From an uncultured Traorella sp. (GTDB taxonomy: Bacteria; Bacillota_I; Bacilli_A; Erysipelotrichales; Erysipelotrichaceae), in NCBI GenBank assembly GCA_945938205.1, contig CAMEUL010000001.1, positions 1-33,820 of the forward strand: a stretch of 33,820 nt of DNA, written 5' to 3'. This document shows positions 8,617-15,918 of this stretch, piece after piece. Under the pieces are notes generated by a model. It did no database searches and had not been told where the DNA came from. It was given only the letters and a program-made list of their open reading frames with translations. Numbering within the stretch: the stretch's first letter is position 1; every line of letters begins with the position of its first letter. The position numbers were made by a program, and so were the translations under genes.

Positions 8617-9069
8617 ATGGCTGAAAAATCAGTGGCAGAAAACAGAAAAGCGTTTCATGAATACTTTATTGAAGATCGCTATGAAGCTGGAATTGTCCTG
8701 AAAGGAACAGAAATTAAATCTGTTCGAAAAGGCCATGTACAGTTAAAGGACAGTTATGTCAGTTTTATTGACAATGAGGCGTTCATCAAAGAGATGCATA
8801 TTTCACCTTATGAATATGGAAACATCTTCAATCACGATGAAACACGTCCAAGAAAACTGCTTCTTCATAAAACGGAAATTCGGAAACTGCAGGATAAGGT
8901 CAAGCTGAAAGGTTATACGATTGTTCCAATACGTATGTATCTTTCCAAAGGAAAAGCAAAAATGGAGATTGCTCTTGCGAAAGGAAAAGATCTTCATGAC
9001 AAGCGCAACAGCGAAAAAGAAAAAACAGCAAAGCGTGAAATTGAAAAAGCAATGAAAAACTACAGGTGA
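8617..9069 (+). CDS. smpB: SsrA-binding protein SmpB
   Basis: A 150-residue partner of tmRNA in trans-translation: it binds the tRNA-like domain and places it in the A site of stalled ribosomes. Seen: ENRKAFHEYFIEDRYEAGIV, LKGTEIKSVRKGHVQLKDSY, the oligonucleotide-binding fold, and a long basic C-terminal helix (GKDLHDKRNSEKEKTAKREI) that enters the mRNA channel. AAGGAGG lies 5 nt before the ATG. It is immediately followed by the ssrA gene it serves, and a perfect hairpin covers its stop codon. Confidence 0.98.
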   Translation: MAEKSVAENRKAFHEYFIEDRYEAGIVLKGTEIKSVRKGHVQLKDSYVSFIDNEAFIKEMHISPYEYGNIFNHDETRPRKLLLHKTEIRKLQDKVKLKGYTIVPIRMYLSKGKAKMEIALAKGKDLHDKRNSEKEKTAKREIEKAMKNYR

Positions 9070-9080
9070 GCAATCACCTG
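9063..9080 (+). other. Hairpin with GNRA loop over the smpB stop codon
   Basis: CAGGTGA (9063-9069) pairs perfectly with TCACCTG (9074-9080) around a GCAA tetraloop. The left arm ends with the smpB TGA stop. No T tract follows, so it is not a standard terminator. It ends 7 nt before the mature tmRNA 5' end and may protect or help process a joint smpB-ssrA transcript (inference). Confidence 0.5.
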
Positions 9081-9087
9081 ACAACAT

Positions 9088-9463
9088 GGGGCTGTCATGG
9101 TTTCGACAGAGATATGTTTGGTATAGACGGCAATCGAGTGGCTACGTAAAAGCTCTTAAAAATAAACGGAAAAAACTTATTTGCTAACTTTGGTGGAAAC
9201 CGCCAGGTTGCATTCGCTGCTTAATTAACCTAACTACTGGTTTGCAGCCGTCCTTCTGATCTGCCGCTCTTAAGATCAGACAGGGTGTCATAAATAAGGG
9301 ATAGTCCATCTGAAAGTCTGAGTTCAGGTGGATGAAATTCATCAGACACATCAGTAGGAGTTTGTTCATCATTACCTGCTGAATAAAAGGTATGAACTAA
9401 ATTGTAGATGTCTATACGTGGGACTATTTTTGGACAGGGGTTCGACTCCCCTCAGCTCCACCA
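9088..9463 (+). ncRNA. ssrA: tmRNA (transfer-messenger RNA)
   Basis: A 376-nt ribosome-rescue RNA. The 5' end GGGGCTG (9088-9094) pairs with CAGCTCC near the 3' end (9453-9459), making the tRNA-like acceptor stem; the CCA at 9461-9463 is encoded. GGTTCGACTCC near 9439 is the T-arm. The reading frame for the degradation tag runs from GGA 9168 to the stop TAA 9222-9224 and gives GKNLFANFGGNRQVAFAA. It starts GK like Bacillus tags and ends in the small/hydrophobic AFAA needed for ClpXP recognition. The resume codon is assigned by this similarity and is not proven. The gene sits directly after smpB. Confidence 0.95.
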
Positions 9464-9474
9464 AATAAAAAACC

Positions 9475-9522
9475 AAACCTTTAGAAAATGCTGATTGATC
9501 GGCAAATTCTGAAGGTTTTATT
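9475..9522 (+). terminator. Strong rho-independent terminator of ssrA
   Basis: A two-part stem: AAACCTTTAGAA (9475-9486) pairs with TTCTGAAGGTTT (9507-9518), and inside it TGCTGAT (9489-9495) pairs with ATCGGCA (9498-9504), with one G-U pair in each helix. TTTTATT follows. Confidence 0.85.
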
Positions 9523-9523
9523 G

Positions 9524-9534
9524 TATAATATAAT
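9524..9534 (+). promoter_or_regulatory. Possible -10 region for murQ
   Basis: Two overlapping TATAAT boxes (9524-9529 and 9529-9534) lie 46-56 nt before murQ, but there is no clear -35. A TTGACA at 9548 is too close to the ATG to act with a normal -10. Confidence 0.35.
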
Positions 9535-9579
9535 AGTAAAAAGTCATTTGACAAAAAAAGATAATGAGAGAGAATAATT

Positions 9580-10482
9580 ATGAAAGAATCATTAAAAAGT
9601 CTTGATACAGAAGGGATCAACCCAGATTCAAAGGAAATTGATAAGGTCAGTATTTTAGAAAAAATAAAAATAATCAACAATGAAGACAAAAAAGTAGCTT
9701 ATGCAGTTGAAAAACAATTGTCACAGATTGCAGCGTTCATTGAACATGTTGTCGAAGGCATGAAAAAGGGAGGACGACTGTTCTATGTCGGAGCAGGAAC
9801 ATCCGGACGTTTAGGTGTTTTGGATGCCAGTGAGTGTACTCCCACTTATGGTGTGAGTCCTGAAGTTGTGCAGGGACTGATGGCAGGTGGAGAAATGGCT
9901 TTGAGCGGATCCAAAGAGGAAACAGAAGATGATCCTGAACTGGGAAAACGCGATTTGATGGAGAAGAATCTGACATCAAACGATACAGTTTTAGGTATTG
10001 CTGCTAGTGGAAGAACACCTTATGTGATTGGTGCTTTACAGTATGCCAATGAAATAGGTGCTTATACTGGATCACTAAGTTGCACTCAAAATGCGATCAT
10101 TTCCAAAGAAGCCAAAACAGCCATTGAAGTGATATGCGGTGCGGAAGTCATCAGCGGTTCTACTAGAATGAAAGCAGGTACCGCACAGAAAATGGTATTG
10201 AATATCATCTCTACGGCTTCAATGATTGCTATGGGAAAAGTCTACAAAAACTATATGGTTGATGTTCAGCCATCCAATGAAAAACTGGTGGCAAGAGCGA
10301 AACGTCTCATTCAGTTAGCTTGTGAATGCACTGAAGATGAAGCAGTTGATCTTTATGAGAAAAGCAAGGGAAGTGTTAAATGTGCCATTGTCATGTATGA
10401 ATGTCATGTAACTTTAGAAGAAGCGCAAAAGCTTCTAAAACAATCAGATGACAATATAAACAATGTATTGAATAATCAATAA
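9580..10482 (+). CDS. murQ: N-acetylmuramic acid 6-phosphate etherase MurQ
   Basis: A 300-residue cytosolic SIS-domain lyase that cleaves the D-lactyl ether of MurNAc-6-phosphate to give GlcNAc-6-phosphate, used in recycling or catabolism of peptidoglycan sugar. Seen: the SIS substrate loop FYVGAGTSGRLGVLDASECT, PTYGVSPEVVQGLMAGG, GIAASGRTPYVIGAL and the C-terminal signature EVISGSTRMKAGTAQK. Length matches the family. The ribosome-binding site is modest (GAGAG, 7 nt before the ATG). No MurNAc PTS, MurR regulator or amidase lies beside it, so it is a stand-alone copy, bounded by the ssrA terminator and its own terminator. Confidence 0.96.
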   Translation: MKESLKSLDTEGINPDSKEIDKVSILEKIKIINNEDKKVAYAVEKQLSQIAAFIEHVVEGMKKGGRLFYVGAGTSGRLGVLDASECTPTYGVSPEVVQGLMAGGEMALSGSKEETEDDPELGKRDLMEKNLTSNDTVLGIAASGRTPYVIGALQYANEIGAYTGSLSCTQNAIISKEAKTAIEVICGAEVISGSTRMKAGTAQKMVLNIISTASMIAMGKVYKNYMVDVQPSNEKLVARAKRLIQLACECTEDEAVDLYEKSKGSVKCAIVMYECHVTLEEAQKLLKQSDDNINNVLNNQ

Positions 10483-10485
10483 TGA

Positions 10486-10512
10486 CTGACATTCAGGTGT
10501 CAGCCTTTTTTT
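10486..10512 (+). terminator. Rho-independent terminator of murQ
   Basis: CTGACA (10486-10491) pairs with TGTCAG (10498-10503) around a six-base loop, followed by CCTTTTTTTATT. Confidence 0.75.
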
Positions 10513-10575
10513 ATTATGGAGTATTGCACTTATATTGCAAAGGTCGTGTTATGATTTAAAAAAGGAACAAATATT

Positions 10576-12153
10576 ATGAAAAAGAAATACAAAATTGATA
10601 TTGAAAAATCATTTAAGGTCCATACCGTCTTGCTAATCGCTATGGGTGTTTTGATCAATGTACTGCTCCCTCGAGCCGTTATTGCTTTGAATCTGCCACT
10701 TTACTTGGATAATATCGGCAGTGTCATTGCAGCTGCTTTAGGTGGTCCTATTCCCGGAATGGTAACTGCTTTTACCTCAAATTATTTAGGATATTTTGGA
10801 GAACCATCTGCTATCATGTTTGGTGTGCTCACGGTTACGATGGCATATTTGGCTTCTCTATTATCACAACATGGATTGTTGAGACAGAAAAAAGGATATT
10901 TCCTTTTATGGTCCATGATGGTTCTGATTGGTGGTGCAGTGGGATCTATTATGGGATGGTATTTGTATGGAGAAACGGTAGGAGGAACCATAGCTGCTCC
11001 TTATGTGTTTTATCTTGTTGATTTAGGCGTCGATGGTTTTTGCGCTCAGTTTTTAGGGGATGTCTTCTTAGATGTGATCGATAAGGGAATTACTGTTTTG
11101 CTTGTTGCTTTATTTTTGCACTATTTTCCGAAAAGACTGCGCGAAGTCTTTCCACTTAGTTATGTCTATGGATGTTCAGAAGAGGATTTGGAAAAAGAAT
11201 ATCAAAAAAGAAAAACACCTTATACCGGTATTTCTGTTTTCAACAAGGTCATGATTATTGTTTCAATTGCTTTAGTAATTTTGGCGGTAGTCGTTACCTG
11301 CTACAGTGCCGGTACATATTTGACATATCAATTCAGTGTAAATCATGACACATATGCTCTTTTTGGATATATTGTTCAATTGATAGGACTGGAATTTGTC
11401 ATTATTATCTTTACGGTAATTATTTCCAGTTGGATGACCTATGAAACTCTGACAAAACCTTTGAATGCAATTGTAAGTCATTCTGAACAGTTCAGTCATT
11501 CAGAACAGGAAAAATGGCTCAATACAGAGCAATGGAAAAACCGTTATGTTGTGAAAACAAAGGATGAGATCCAGGTTCTGTATGATACGATCTGTGCTTC
11601 TGAAGAAATGATATCGCAAAAGGTGATCCGTATTCGAGAAAATGAAAGTAAACTGAAAAAACTCTCTGAAATAGATCTCATGACCAATGTGAAAAACAGA
11701 GGCAGTGGAGAAAAAGAGATTATTCATCTTCTGAAAGAAGGCAAAACAGGATTATTTTGTCTTTTAGACTGTGATAAATTCAAGAAAATTAATGATACCT
11801 ATGGACATATTGTTGGGGATAAAGTTTTGATCGAAATCGCCGAAAAACTAAAAAAGGTATGTCATCCACAAGATATCTTGCTGCGTTTAGGCGGAGATGA
11901 ATTCGCAATTTATAAATGTGATATTCATGATGAAAATAAAGCTATGGAGTTCTTTCATTTATTATTTGATTATATTCAGGATATTTCTGTTGAGGAGATG
12001 GCGGATGAAAAAGTATCCATCAGCTTAGGAGCTTCATTTTATACAGGAGATATCAATATTACTTTTGATGATTTGTATCGTCAGGCTGATTTCGCATTGT
12101 ATGAAAGTAAAAAAACAACAGGTTCTGCCGCAAATATTTATCACAAGAATTAA
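10576..12153 (+). CDS. Membrane-bound diguanylate cyclase with ECF-like sensor domain
   Basis: A 525-residue protein predicted to make cyclic di-GMP from two GTP. N-terminal residues about 12-190 form several membrane helices with glycine-rich loops (IAAALGGPIPGMVTAFTSNYLGY), resembling substrate-binding subunits of ECF vitamin transporters rather than a common MASE domain. One more long helix (about 220-245) and another (about 258-282) are followed by a HAMP-like linker (TLTKPLNAIVSHSEQF) and a GGDEF domain (about 370-520) with intact RLGGDEF and DKFKKINDTYGHIVGD. The inhibitory I-site RxxD is replaced by HPQD, so product inhibition is probably lost. AAGGAA precedes the ATG, and an extended -10 (TGTTATGAT, 10547-10555) lies upstream. 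No EAL or PilZ protein is encoded in the window. The ligand is unknown. Confidence 0.88.
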   Translation: MKKKYKIDIEKSFKVHTVLLIAMGVLINVLLPRAVIALNLPLYLDNIGSVIAAALGGPIPGMVTAFTSNYLGYFGEPSAIMFGVLTVTMAYLASLLSQHGLLRQKKGYFLLWSMMVLIGGAVGSIMGWYLYGETVGGTIAAPYVFYLVDLGVDGFCAQFLGDVFLDVIDKGITVLLVALFLHYFPKRLREVFPLSYVYGCSEEDLEKEYQKRKTPYTGISVFNKVMIIVSIALVILAVVVTCYSAGTYLTYQFSVNHDTYALFGYIVQLIGLEFVIIIFTVIISSWMTYETLTKPLNAIVSHSEQFSHSEQEKWLNTEQWKNRYVVKTKDEIQVLYDTICASEEMISQKVIRIRENESKLKKLSEIDLMTNVKNRGSGEKEIIHLLKEGKTGLFCLLDCDKFKKINDTYGHIVGDKVLIEIAEKLKKVCHPQDILLRLGGDEFAIYKCDIHDENKAMEFFHLLFDYIQDISVEEMADEKVSISLGASFYTGDINITFDDLYRQADFALYESKKTTGSAANIYHKN

Positions 12154-12158
12154 CCTTT

Positions 12159-12192
12159 AAAGTCTCTGATGCATATTGAAAGAGACTTTTTA
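12159..12192 (+). terminator. Rho-independent terminator of the GGDEF gene
   Basis: AAAGTCTCT (12159-12167) pairs with AGAGACTTT (12181-12189) around a 13-base loop, followed by TTAGTT. Confidence 0.75.
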
Positions 12193-12257
12193 GTTCTTTA
12201 TGAAAGGCATGTTATTTTTTTGCGGAATGTAGTAAAATTAAAAAAACGGAGACTCAT

Positions 12258-13157
12258 ATGAATTTTGAAAAAGCGAAACAGTTTATTTATAGAAATGCCA
12301 GACCGCTTGATTTGGTAAGATGGCAATATCTGTTTGAAAACGGGAGCAAAGAAGATGTGCTGAAAATATTGGCTTCTTATCAGAATGAAGATGGAGGTTT
12401 TGGTCATGGTCTTGAATCAGACAGTTGGAATCCTAATTCTACTCCTGTACAGACATGGGCAGCGACTGAAATCATCAGAGAAATTGATTTAAACGATTCA
12501 GATCATCCGATCATTCAGAAAATCCTGAAATATCTCTCATCAAAAGATGCTTTCAATGGTCATATATGGCTGAATACTGTTTCATCAAATAATCTTTATC
12601 CGCATGCACCTTGGTGGCACGATACCGCAACACCAAAGATCACCTATAATCCAACAGCTTCACTCATTGGCTTTATCATTCATTATGCTGATAAAGAAAG
12701 TGAACTATATGCCAGAGCGATATCTCTGGCAAAAGAAGCTTATGCTTATTTCAAAATGAATTTTCCACTTGATTCCATGCATACTGTTGCTTGTTTTGTG
12801 GAGTTGTATGAGGATCTCAAAGAAAGTGATATTTCAATCATCCATCTGGATGAATATGAAGAGTTGCTTCAACGACAAATCAAATATCTTCTGACATCCG
12901 ATCCCGAACTCTGGGCGAGAGAATATGTATGCAAACCCTCTTTGTTTATTCATTCAAAGAACAGTACTTTCTATTCAAAAAATCAAGAGGTCTGTACATT
13001 AGAATGTGCCTTCATCGACAAAACACAACAAGAAGATGGCAAATGGGAGATAACTTGGAAATGGAATGAATATCCAGAACAATGGAACATTACTAAAAAC
13101 TGGTGGAAAGCTGATCAGATTATTAAAAATATAAAATTCTATCAAACGATGAATTAA
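12258..13157 (+). CDS. Alpha-toroid (terpene-cyclase/prenyltransferase-like) protein of unknown function
   Basis: A 299-residue soluble protein. ILASYQNEDGGFGHGLESD near residue 37 and a second repeat QQEDGKWEITWKW near the C-terminus resemble the QW-like repeats of the alpha/alpha toroid fold shared by squalene-hopene cyclases, prenyltransferase beta subunits and complement-like proteins. The chain is less than half the length of a squalene-hopene cyclase and I see no DxDD acid motif, so a cyclase activity is unlikely. The rich aromatic content (WHDTATPK, WKWNEYPEQW, NWWK) could line a binding cavity. CGGAG precedes the ATG. It lies 19 nt before the sensor kinase gene, with no terminator between, so the two may be co-transcribed. 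Function is unknown. Confidence 0.75.
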   Translation: MNFEKAKQFIYRNARPLDLVRWQYLFENGSKEDVLKILASYQNEDGGFGHGLESDSWNPNSTPVQTWAATEIIREIDLNDSDHPIIQKILKYLSSKDAFNGHIWLNTVSSNNLYPHAPWWHDTATPKITYNPTASLIGFIIHYADKESELYARAISLAKEAYAYFKMNFPLDSMHTVACFVELYEDLKESDISIIHLDEYEELLQRQIKYLLTSDPELWAREYVCKPSLFIHSKNSTFYSKNQEVCTLECAFIDKTQQEDGKWEITWKWNEYPEQWNITKNWWKADQIIKNIKFYQTMN

Positions 13158-13176
13158 TAATATTGTAAGGAGTAGA

Positions 13177-14979
13177 ATGATGAAGCATTTGCATAAAATA
13201 ACAGGGATACTTTTAATCATACTTGCAACTGTCGTACTGTGCCTGACTTGTATCAACAATCAGCAATCCATGATGGCGTTTCCTCTGAAAGTATCGTTTG
13301 TTGGTGACTATAAGATCGAGGATGGAGACTGGAATCCCATCACAAAAGATAAATTCATTGCTGCTAATCAGGGGAATGTTACCTTGAAAGGATTTTTTCA
13401 GCTGGAAGATCCGGATGGAAATGTTTTAGGTGAAGTTGAAGAAGGAATGATCGTAGATCTGTATTTTAATCATCTTGCAGGAGACGTATTTGTTGAGGGA
13501 GAAGGTTTTCGAGCATTTGATTCTGAAAACAAAATCTATGGAAAAAGCAGCTGTGGTGAACAGTGGATTGCTTATATGGTTCCGGCAGGTGAAGTGGAAA
13601 TAATTTTAAAGAATCCGCATTCTTTTGGAAATGAGAACGCAGTCAATGAATTTCTGGATTCTATGATGCTTTATTCTTCTGAATCAATTGACCAGGCTGT
13701 ACAACAAGGAAATACAGAAAGACTGATAGGTTTTGTGATCCTGATTACATCATTGGGTTTATTGGGAATTGCAATTTTCTCAACGCTGATCCAGGAAATA
13801 CAAAGTGATATGGTCTGGATGCTTGCTTTTTTGCTTTTCTTTGCTGGAGGTTATTTTATACTGAACTCAAAGAATATTTCATTGTGGAGTCCCTTAGTGA
13901 TTTTTAATACAACGGCTTTGCTTTTATGCATGATGCTGTATGTCATTATACTGATGATACTGATGACAAAATCATTCACTTCATATCTTCAAAAAATAGG
14001 AAAGGCTGTTCCTGTTATAATGGGAACCGTTACAGGAGCGCTTCTTTTGTCATCATTATTGAAAGATGTTTATTTGCATGATTTGTTACCTTATTGGACT
14101 TTGGCCTTGGGAATCAGTGATATTTTGATGCTGGGATGCTGTCTGATGAGCCTGAAAGAAACAAAAGGAAAGCATCGGATATTGCTGCTATTCTATATTT
14201 TGTTATTACTTGCTTTTCATATGGATATTCTTGGAACGATATGGGGAAAATGGCAAGGAGGATTTCTTTCAAAAATTCTGTTTTTCTGTTTGTTTGTGAT
14301 TGCTCTTGTCATTGCTTTGAAAGTGATTCCTTCCAATATCAAAAGCAGTATTCATGAAAAGGAACTTGAAGTGGAGCTCCAACAGAGCAGAATATCCATT
14401 ATGCTGAGTCAGATCCAGCCGCATTTCCTGTACAATTCAATCAGTGCTATTCGTGAATTATGCCGTCAGGATCCAAAACGCGCTTTTGATGCTTTAGGTG
14501 TTTTTTCAACTTATCTGAGATCCAATCTGGATTCTTTAGGATCTGAAAAACTGATTCCTTTTTCGAAAGAACTGGCGCATATTCAGGCATATCTAAAGCT
14601 TGAACAACTGCGATTTGGTGATGAACTGAAGGTCGTCTATGATATACAAAAGAAAGATTTTTGCTTACCATCCTTATGTGTGCAGCCTTTAGTTGAAAAT
14701 GCAGTCAAACATGGTTTATGCAAAAAAGAGGGAAAAGGAACGCTGACTTTAAAAACAAGAGAGATAGGCGATAAGATCCTGATTGAAATTCAGGATGATG
14801 GCATTGGTTTTGATGTAGAAAAAATGCATTCAGCCAAAGATAAGAATAAACATTATGGTATTGAAAATGTCAGCATGCGTCTGAAACAAAAAATGAATGC
14901 GGAAATGACCATTGATAGTGAACTTCAGAAAGGAACGACTGTCAGAATACTGATTGATATGCAGAAGGAGGCGTTATGA
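13177..14979 (+). CDS. LytS/YehU-type membrane sensor histidine kinase
   Basis: A 600-residue two-component kinase. Residues 5-25 are a membrane anchor; about 30-180 form an extracytoplasmic domain rich in beta-strand (VSFVGDYKIEDGDWNPIT...); about 184-390 hold seven or so membrane helices; then a short coiled coil leads to the kinase. The phospho-acceptor helix reads SQIQPHFLYNSISAIRELC, the His_kinase (LytS) form, and the ATPase domain has PLVENAVKHGL (N box) and DDGIGFD (G1). AAGGAG serves ATG 13177 or the adjacent ATG 13180. The stop overlaps the start of the response regulator by ATGA. The kinase end is closely similar to the paralogue at 24899-26656, but the sensor domain differs. The signal is unknown. 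Confidence 0.92.
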   Translation: MMKHLHKITGILLIILATVVLCLTCINNQQSMMAFPLKVSFVGDYKIEDGDWNPITKDKFIAANQGNVTLKGFFQLEDPDGNVLGEVEEGMIVDLYFNHLAGDVFVEGEGFRAFDSENKIYGKSSCGEQWIAYMVPAGEVEIILKNPHSFGNENAVNEFLDSMMLYSSESIDQAVQQGNTERLIGFVILITSLGLLGIAIFSTLIQEIQSDMVWMLAFLLFFAGGYFILNSKNISLWSPLVIFNTTALLLCMMLYVIILMILMTKSFTSYLQKIGKAVPVIMGTVTGALLLSSLLKDVYLHDLLPYWTLALGISDILMLGCCLMSLKETKGKHRILLLFYILLLLAFHMDILGTIWGKWQGGFLSKILFFCLFVIALVIALKVIPSNIKSSIHEKELEVELQQSRISIMLSQIQPHFLYNSISAIRELCRQDPKRAFDALGVFSTYLRSNLDSLGSEKLIPFSKELAHIQAYLKLEQLRFGDELKVVYDIQKKDFCLPSLCVQPLVENAVKHGLCKKEGKGTLTLKTREIGDKILIEIQDDGIGFDVEKMHSAKDKNKHYGIENVSMRLKQKMNAEMTIDSELQKGTTVRILIDMQKEAL

Positions 14980-15812
14980 TGAATATCCTTGTTGTAGATG
15001 ATGAACGTCTTGCATTGGATGGCTTGATCAATGAACTTGAAAAAGTATTTCCCAATGCGAAGATCCATGGCGAAAGAATGGCATTTTTAGTGATGCCATG
15101 GGTAGAGAATCTGAAAGAACAGGAAGAAACGCTTTCCTATGCTTTTTTGGATATTGAAATGGGGTCAATTAGCGGATTAGAACTGGCGCGGCAACTAAAA
15201 GATATTTATCCTCATGTGAAACTGATCTTTTGTACAGCTTACAGTGAATATGCCATTAATGCTTATGGTTTGTGTGCTAAGGGATATTTGTTGAAACCGA
15301 TACAAGCCAAAGATATCGAACATGTATTAGATGAAATGGTAATGGATTGGCGTGAAGAAATCAATTCAAGGGATCGTGACATCCGTGTACAAACATTTGG
15401 ACATTTTGAAGTATTTGTAGATGGAAATCCCCTTGTATTTGAAAGATCGAAAGCAAAAGAACTGTTAGCTTATCTGGTCGATCGTCATGGTTCGTCTGTC
15501 ACAACAGAACAGATTGCCATGATATTATGGGAAGATGCTGTTTATGACAGAAAGCTCAAGAATATGACAACTACCATTATTGCCTCTTTACGCAATACTC
15601 TTAATGCGGCAGGAATTGGAGATATCATCATAAAATCATGGAATCATTTATCTTTAGACGTTTCTAAAATTAAATGTGATGCTTATGATTATGAAAAATG
15701 GGATGTGATTGCAGTAAATTCTTATCATGGAGAATATATGGTGAATTACTCTTGGGCAGAATTCACCAATGGAAAATATGCCACCATGGAAGAAAAAACC
15801 AATAAAGAATAG
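14976..15812 (+). CDS. Response regulator with SARP/AfsR-like DNA-binding output domain
   Basis: A 278-residue transcription factor. The receiver domain (1-125) has acidic pair DDE, phospho-acceptor D in AFLDIEMGSISGLEL and lysine in GYLLKPIQ. From about 136 the output is a winged helix read as VQTFGHFEVFVDGNPLVFER, KELLAYLVDRHGSSVTTEQI and a C-terminal AYDYEKWDV...YHGEYMVNYSWAEF, the arrangement of SARP/AfsR-type activators (OmpR-like helix plus the start of a BTAD domain). This is unusual because LytS-type kinases usually pair with LytTR regulators. The start overlaps the kinase stop (ATGA); AAGGAGG is 4 nt before ATG 14976 and 7 nt before ATG 14979, so either may be used. The region after NAKIHG is a few residues longer than in the paralogue. 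It probably acts on the repeat promoters at 15860 and 28038. Confidence 0.9.
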   Translation: MMNILVVDDERLALDGLINELEKVFPNAKIHGERMAFLVMPWVENLKEQEETLSYAFLDIEMGSISGLELARQLKDIYPHVKLIFCTAYSEYAINAYGLCAKGYLLKPIQAKDIEHVLDEMVMDWREEINSRDRDIRVQTFGHFEVFVDGNPLVFERSKAKELLAYLVDRHGSSVTTEQIAMILWEDAVYDRKLKNMTTTIIASLRNTLNAAGIGDIIIKSWNHLSLDVSKIKCDAYDYEKWDVIAVNSYHGEYMVNYSWAEFTNGKYATMEEKTNKE

Positions 15813-15837
15813 CTTGATCGAAAGATCAAGTTTTTTT
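15813..15837 (+). terminator. Rho-independent terminator after the kinase-regulator pair
   Basis: CTTGATC (15813-15819) and GATCAAG (15824-15830) with a GAAA tetraloop, then seven T. It separates the first two-component operon from the operon that follows. Confidence 0.9.
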
Positions 15838-15859
15838 ATTCACATGTATATTATTATTG

Positions 15860-15891
15860 TTGTCCTTTTGTTGTCCTTTGTTTTGTATAAT
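15860..15891 (+). promoter_or_regulatory. SARP-type activated promoter of the alarmone/guanine operon
   Basis: Two identical heptamers TTGTCCT at 15860-15866 and 15871-15877, start-to-start distance 11 bp. The second ends exactly 8 bp before a consensus TATAAT (15886-15891). No -35 hexamer lies at 16-18 bp; the repeats occupy its place. SARP activators of Streptomyces bind tandem heptamers with 11-bp period, the last one 8 bp from the -10. The same 32 bases recur at 28038-28069 with one mismatch. Confidence 0.7.
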
Positions 15892-15918
15892 ACTTACATT
15901 TAAAGAGGGAGCTTGGAT

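Noticed and set aside
9548..9576. TTGACA as a -35 for murQ
   Set aside because: A -10 at normal spacing would overlap the ribosome-binding region and start codon at 9580.
9184..9689. Minus-strand frames across ssrA and the murQ start
   Set aside because: They overlap tmRNA, its terminator and murQ; they are by-products of these features.
15049..15150. A possible compensated frameshift in the receiver domain of the first response regulator
   Set aside because: The stretch after NAKIHG differs from the paralogue and is longer, but all conserved receiver residues on both sides are in one frame, so a natural insertion is simpler.
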